A program made the translations under genes and the position numbers. 8,880 nucleotides of DNA from an uncultured bacterium (GTDB lineage: Bacteria > Verrucomicrobiota > Kiritimatiellia > UBA8416 > CALETX01): positions 1 to 8,880 of the forward strand of contig CALETX010000220.1 in assembly GCA_937920455.1 (NCBI GenBank), given 5' to 3'. The notes under the pieces are model-generated. The model did not search any database, was not told the DNA's origin, and saw nothing but the letters and a program-made list of their open reading frames with translations. This document shows, one piece after another, positions 6,158-8,880 of this stretch. Every line of letters starts with the position of its first letter. Positions within the stretch are counted from its first letter, which is position 1.

Positions 6158-7600
6158 TCACGAATTCCGTGCATCCCTCACCTCGTAGGCATATACCCGA
6201 GCGTTCTCCATGCGAAGAAATACCGAAGCCGACGGAGTCGCCGGAATAACAGTGCCCGCCTTCCAGACCAGCTTCTCACCTGTACTGTCTCCTGTGAGAG
6301 GCACGCTATCGGAGAAAGCGTGGAGAGGCGTGTTCGGATGGACATGCAGTTCGGCCGTGATCCTGCCCTCAGGCTTGATGATCTCGTAGTTTATGAACAG
6401 CTCACTGGGTTTGTCTATCTGTCCCAGATGGATCGTAAACTGCCCCTCAGGATCAGACTCAAATCCGAACAGCCGCCATTTTGGCCAACTTGCAAAGATT
6501 ATGCCAGATAGCGTATGCCGCTTCGTCCATTCCACCCATTTCGGTGCGGGGGTCCAGGCCGGCGTCCAGCCAATCCCGTGTGAATTCATTGCGGCGGAGA
6601 GGTAAAGCCTGTGCTCGTTGCCAACTTCCACAACGTTCGACGCCGAGTTGATCCAGCCGTTCTGCGCCCATGGAACATCCGTGTGATCAATGAAGATCGG
6701 CCTGCCCGGCATGTGAAGCCAGCGCCCGCCAGGATCGGGCTGGTAGACCAGAGTAATGTCCGAAACTCCAAAGAGCCCGAGGCCACAGGCAGCGTCACCT
6801 GTATAAGGAAGCTGGTGCCAGAAGTTCCACAAGAAACCAACCGCCCCCTGTCCCGCCGGAAGCATGCCCATTCCATAATAGTCACACGAATGGAATCCGC
6901 GTGTTGCAGCTATGTTGTCGTCGAACTCATCAGGATATAACGCAGTAACTGCATCGGTATAGACACCGTTGCGTAATTCTGCTGTGTGAATACTGCGCCG
7001 ACCAATCCTCATCCAACGCGGCGAGTATTTCATGGCTATCACTCCGCATTGACGTCCCGGATGCCACACGCTCGTGATGACATCCCCGCTTCGCCAGCGT
7101 GGCTCCGACGAATCAAGAATCCATCGCAAGCCGTCAGCGGAATGTGCTGTGTAATATCCATACTCAACTGTCTCCGGACGTCCCAGAAACAAGCTGGGAT
7201 ATCCGCACCCTGTAGCGCGGTAGCGATGCGAGGGAGGGCTCAGTGGATCCAAAAAAACCGTAGCACTGTGCAGCCCTAGATCGGTCAGATTGTTCGGCCC
7301 AGGGCCGTGGGGAATAATACCCAGGTCGGGCTTGACCCACGCGATGCCGTCTTCGGATTCGGCATATGCGATGCTGGCCATGTCGTGGGTGTAATCCCAG
7401 TCTTTCGGACAAGCGTGGTACCACATCCGCAGCTTTCCGCCGTCCGCCAGCACGCTGCCGTAGATGCTTACCCCCGCGCCGTCTGCAAAGGTGTCAGGCC
7501 TCAACACCGGCTCCGGATATATTCGCGGCTTGTACTGCATAAAATTCAGGTGGCCTTTGAAGCCAGACAGATTGGTACGCGATTCAAACAACAGTTCCAT
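6158..7600 (-). CDS. GH43/GH32-like five-bladed beta-propeller protein, probable glycosidase-related
   Basis: A 480-residue protein with no obvious signal peptide, so probably cytoplasmic. It shows blade-like repeats of the S-x-DG-x-x-W type seen in GH32/GH43/GH117-related propellers: KLRMWYHAC (56-64), AYAESEDGIAWVKPDLG (79-94), HSATVFLDP (111-119), HRYRATGCG (125-133) and YYTAHSADGLRW (149-160). A C-terminal beta domain follows (roughly 390-480). I cannot name the catalytic triad with confidence, so whether it is an active hydrolase, and on what sugar, is open. ATG 7600 is preferred over the in-frame ATG at 7612 because GGAGGA (7605-7610) sits 4 bases before it. It is followed after 50 bases by the URO-D gene, so the two are likely co-expressed. 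A short leader ORF lies just upstream. Confidence 0.8.
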   Translation of the reverse strand: MELLFESRTNLSGFKGHLNFMQYKPRIYPEPVLRPDTFADGAGVSIYGSVLADGGKLRMWYHACPKDWDYTHDMASIAYAESEDGIAWVKPDLGIIPHGPGPNNLTDLGLHSATVFLDPLSPPSHRYRATGCGYPSLFLGRPETVEYGYYTAHSADGLRWILDSSEPRWRSGDVITSVWHPGRQCGVIAMKYSPRWMRIGRRSIHTAELRNGVYTDAVTALYPDEFDDNIAATRGFHSCDYYGMGMLPAGQGAVGFLWNFWHQLPYTGDAACGLGLFGVSDITLVYQPDPGGRWLHMPGRPIFIDHTDVPWAQNGWINSASNVVEVGNEHRLYLSAAMNSHGIGWTPAWTPAPKWVEWTKRHTLSGIIFASWPKWRLFGFESDPEGQFTIHLGQIDKPSELFINYEIIKPEGRITAELHVHPNTPLHAFSDSVPLTGDSTGEKLVWKAGTVIPATPSASVFLRMENARVYAYEVRDARNS

Positions 7601-7604
7601 GCCG

Positions 7605-7610
7605 TCCTCC
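7605..7610 (-). promoter_or_regulatory. Ribosome binding site of the beta-propeller gene
   Basis: GGAGGA on the minus strand, 4 bases before ATG 7600. The same GGAGGACG octamer recurs upstream before the mini-ORF start at 7649. Confidence 0.55.
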
Positions 7611-7619
7611 ATTCCTCAT

Positions 7620-7649
7620 TCAAACCCCCTTCTCATCCCCCCTGACCAT
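7620..7649 (-). promoter_or_regulatory. Possible leader mini-ORF (9 codons) upstream of the propeller gene
   Basis: ATG at 7649 has an excellent ribosome binding site (GGAGGA at 7656-7661, 6-base gap) and opens a nine-codon frame, MVRGDEKGV, ending in TGA (7620-7622), 19 bases before the ATG at 7600. Its codons run through G6 and G5 tracts. It could be a translated leader affecting expression of the operon, or a chance ORF in a purine-rich leader. No amino-acid bias suggests a classical attenuator. Confidence 0.3.
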
Positions 7650-7825
7650 ACAACGTCCTCCAAAAAAAGCAATAATACGCGACCCGTCGAATTCTACCCT
7701 GCGAGCCTGTCATCAATAAAACGTTGCGACCTTAATCCACCTCTCCGAAATGCAGGAGCACCCGCTAGTGCCACGAGGCAGGGTTTGCGGTAAGCCTCTG
7801 ATACCAGAGAACTTCGTTAGAGCCA

Positions 7826-7869
7826 GCGTTTTCTACGCCAGAAACGGAGCTTCCTGTGTAGAACGGCGC
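7826..7869. repeat. Long imperfect hairpin in the intergenic stretch
   Basis: TTCTAC (7831-7836) pairs perfectly with GTAGAA (7858-7863). Inside it, a G-T wobble, a C-G pair and two more pairs past one bulged base extend the stem to about 10 pairs. Outside, GCG (7826-7828) pairs with CGC (7867-7869) across a small internal loop. There is no T-run on either side, so it is not an intrinsic terminator. Confidence 0.45.
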
Positions 7870-7913
7870 ACGAATCGAGCGTCCAAAACCCACAACTCAT
7901 CAGGCGGACCGTC

Positions 7914-8360
7914 TCATATTCTGACCATCTTCCTTAGATGCTCGACCGCATACGCAAAATTCGCCCACGGAACGTCCGGAGGAATCAGATGGTCGAAGCC
8001 CACCACGTATCCGCCTTCGGCGAGCATGCGCTCGGCCTTGTTGAGTTCGGCGTGAATTTCCCTGCGTCCCTTGGCAAGGGCACTCTTGTCCGGCCCGCCC
8101 AGGATGCCTAGTCTTGGATAAAGGCGGCGATAGTGCACAATGTCATTGCCCGCCTGCGACTCGAATGGGAGGAACGCATTAACACCGTGCTTCATGACAG
8201 TCAGCACCAGTTCGTCCACAAGGCCATCGGAATCCACGGAGACGATCGGCACATGGTGAGCTCTGGCAGTCGGGCTCAACACCTGTTGCGCCATCATTAA
8301 TTGTGCCGTCACTGTGGTTAACCCCGTCATTCTCCTTCTATCGCTCGATTGCAACTCCAT
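7914..8360 (-). pseudogene. C-terminal fragment of a URO-D-family gene, lacking its N-terminal two thirds
   Basis: The 148-residue frame (ATG 8360 to TGA 7914) matches only the last third of a URO-D protein. VPIVSVDSDG (37-46) stands where the complete paralogue at 5010-6107 has LPVIFHSCG; FLPFESQAGNDI (63-74) matches its LNPMEVKAGNDI; LGILGGPDKSALAKG and GGYVVGFDHLIPPDVPW match its FVGGLDE and FVYGSDHS segments. About 230 N-terminal residues, half of the barrel, are missing. Residues 1-20 have no clear match and the start has no well-spaced ribosome binding site. It lies in the same frame as the preceding URO-D-like gene, 15 bases after that gene's stop. The simplest reading is a deletion remnant. 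Its own frame is intact and still reads like protein, so the loss may be recent or the piece may still be translated by coupling. Confidence 0.7.
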
Positions 8361-8375
8361 CCTGCGAACTATTCT

Positions 8376-8880
8376 TCAACCCCTGTCCACAGACCAGCGG
8401 GCGACATCACAGAGAAGTTTGCGCGCCTCGCGCTCCGTGCCGCACCAGGTGTGGATAATCAGGCCCCGGGCTGACAGCCGTTCCAGAGCCGGCTGGATTT
8501 CTTGCGGCTCAAGATATATCTGGAGATTCTTGCCAGACCGTTGGACCTGCTGCAGGACTTCGAGGTAGTGCAGCGCGCTCGGCCTGCCCGCCCCGGGCAG
8601 AATCTGAATCGCGTGAAGATTCTCGATCTCGCACAGCGCATCCACATGGACAAAAGCACCGACGCCGTCAACGTGGTACACCGCATAATCCAGATAGGCC
8701 ATCTGGCGTCGGAGCGACGGAAGAAACAGGTCCCGGAACATCTCCGGGCCGATCATGTAGGAGAAATCATTCTGTGCCGCGTAGAACTTCCCGGGCGCCC
8801 ACAACGGAAACCAACCGATGGAGCCCTCGTTGTGTTCCCGCGTCAACGCGTAAATCCTCTGGTAATGCTCGCACCAAATG
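8376..8880 (-). CDS. URO-D-family protein (partial, N-terminus beyond window)
   Basis: The frame is open to the right edge, so only the last 167 residues are present; a TTG at 8846 is internal, not a start. The sequence follows the C-terminal half of a URO-D barrel: FPLWAPGKFYAAQNDFSYMI (24-43), a helix and strand ending in VYHVDG (67-72, at the position of HSCG in the complete paralogue), HAIQILPGAGRP (89-100), LQIYLEP (119-125), and a closing strand and helix GLIIHTWCGTEREARKLL (139-156). It lacks the H-x-C pair at the usual place. It resembles corrinoid-methyltransferase-related URO-D proteins sometimes annotated as trimethylamine corrinoid protein 2-like. That label is from memory, and the substrate is unknown. 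The end looks natural, so the TGA at 8376-8378 is probably the true stop. Confidence 0.78.
   Translation of the reverse strand, partial: IWCEHYQRIYALTREHNEGSIGWFPLWAPGKFYAAQNDFSYMIGPEMFRDLFLPSLRRQMAYLDYAVYHVDGVGAFVHVDALCEIENLHAIQILPGAGRPSALHYLEVLQQVQRSGKNLQIYLEPQEIQPALERLSARGLIIHTWCGTEREARKLLCDVARWSVDRG

Larger units (their letters stand above)
7613..7913. other. 300-base non-coding stretch with clustered inverted repeats
   Basis: No credible gene is seen on either strand apart from the mini-ORF. It holds short inverted repeats in series: CTCC/GGAG (7743-7758), GCAC/GTGC (7758-7771), TGCC/GGCA (7769-7780), CTCTG/CAGAG (7796-7809), then a longer hairpin at 7826-7869. The second and third share bases and compete. 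Near the propeller gene are a T7 run (minus strand, from 7668 down) and the G-rich leader. No convincing sigma-70 promoter was found; TAGAAT and TATTAT hexamers are present on the minus strand without good -35 partners. Confidence 0.55.

Noticed and set aside
5553..6188. 211-codon plus-strand open frame across the URO-D gene start
   Set aside because: It is antisense to clearly conserved URO-D sequence and has no protein-like motifs.
7887..7913. CTGATGAG on the minus strand, suggesting a hammerhead ribozyme core
   Set aside because: The required GAAA after a second stem is absent at a suitable distance, so only one of the core motifs is present.
7613..7913. Cobalamin riboswitch or tRNA in the intergenic stretch
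   Set aside because: Only isolated fragments resemble the conserved boxes (for example GTGCCACGAGG); the B12-box order and the tRNA T-arm pairing are not met.
8361..8378. In-frame TGA between the two URO-D sequences as a selenocysteine codon
   Set aside because: The upstream gene ends where a URO-D barrel ends, I see no convincing SECIS-like hairpin after the TGA, and the downstream piece is a duplicate domain rather than a continuation.

Overview
The window looks like an accessory, carbohydrate-oriented stretch of a bacterial chromosome, probably from the PVC group (Lentisphaerae, Kiritimatiellae or Planctomycetes). That is an inference from gene content: expanded uroporphyrinogen-decarboxylase-like (URO-D) paralogues that are not HemE, a large exported TIM-barrel glycoside-hydrolase-like protein, and a GH43/GH32-like beta-propeller protein, with moderately high GC. 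No rRNA, tRNA, CRISPR array, transposase or integrase is visible.

Layout. Positions 1-2651 (minus) hold a large exported multidomain glycoside-hydrolase-like gene whose 3' end lies beyond the left edge. A 242-base divergent promoter region follows, then proA (2894-4123, plus), the only core-metabolism gene and the only plus-strand gene. A short convergent gap separates it from a small exported protein of unknown function (4210-4890, minus). Next is a pair read right to left: the beta-propeller gene (6158-7600) and a complete URO-D-family gene (5010-6107), 50 bases apart and probably co-transcribed. A 300-base non-coding stretch rich in inverted repeats (7613-7913) separates them from two more URO-D sequences: a C-terminal fragment (7914-8360), probably a pseudogene, and a second URO-D-like gene entering from the right edge (8376-8880).

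How the genes may fit together. The exported TIM-barrel protein and the propeller protein point to breakdown or modification of polysaccharide. The URO-D paralogues belong to the superfamily that includes corrinoid-dependent methyltransferases such as MtaA and CmuA, so a link between glycan breakdown and methyl-group transfer is a reasonable but unproven reading. proA serves proline synthesis and seems unrelated; it has its own good promoter.

Most notable: the URO-D fragment at 7914-8360 lies in the same reading frame as the URO-D-like gene before it, separated only by one TGA and five codons; the adjacent gap carries a chain of hairpins and a nine-codon leader ORF with a strong ribosome binding site; and the divergent region before proA carries an operator-like inverted repeat over the -10 box. 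I see no clear evidence of a wholly new system.
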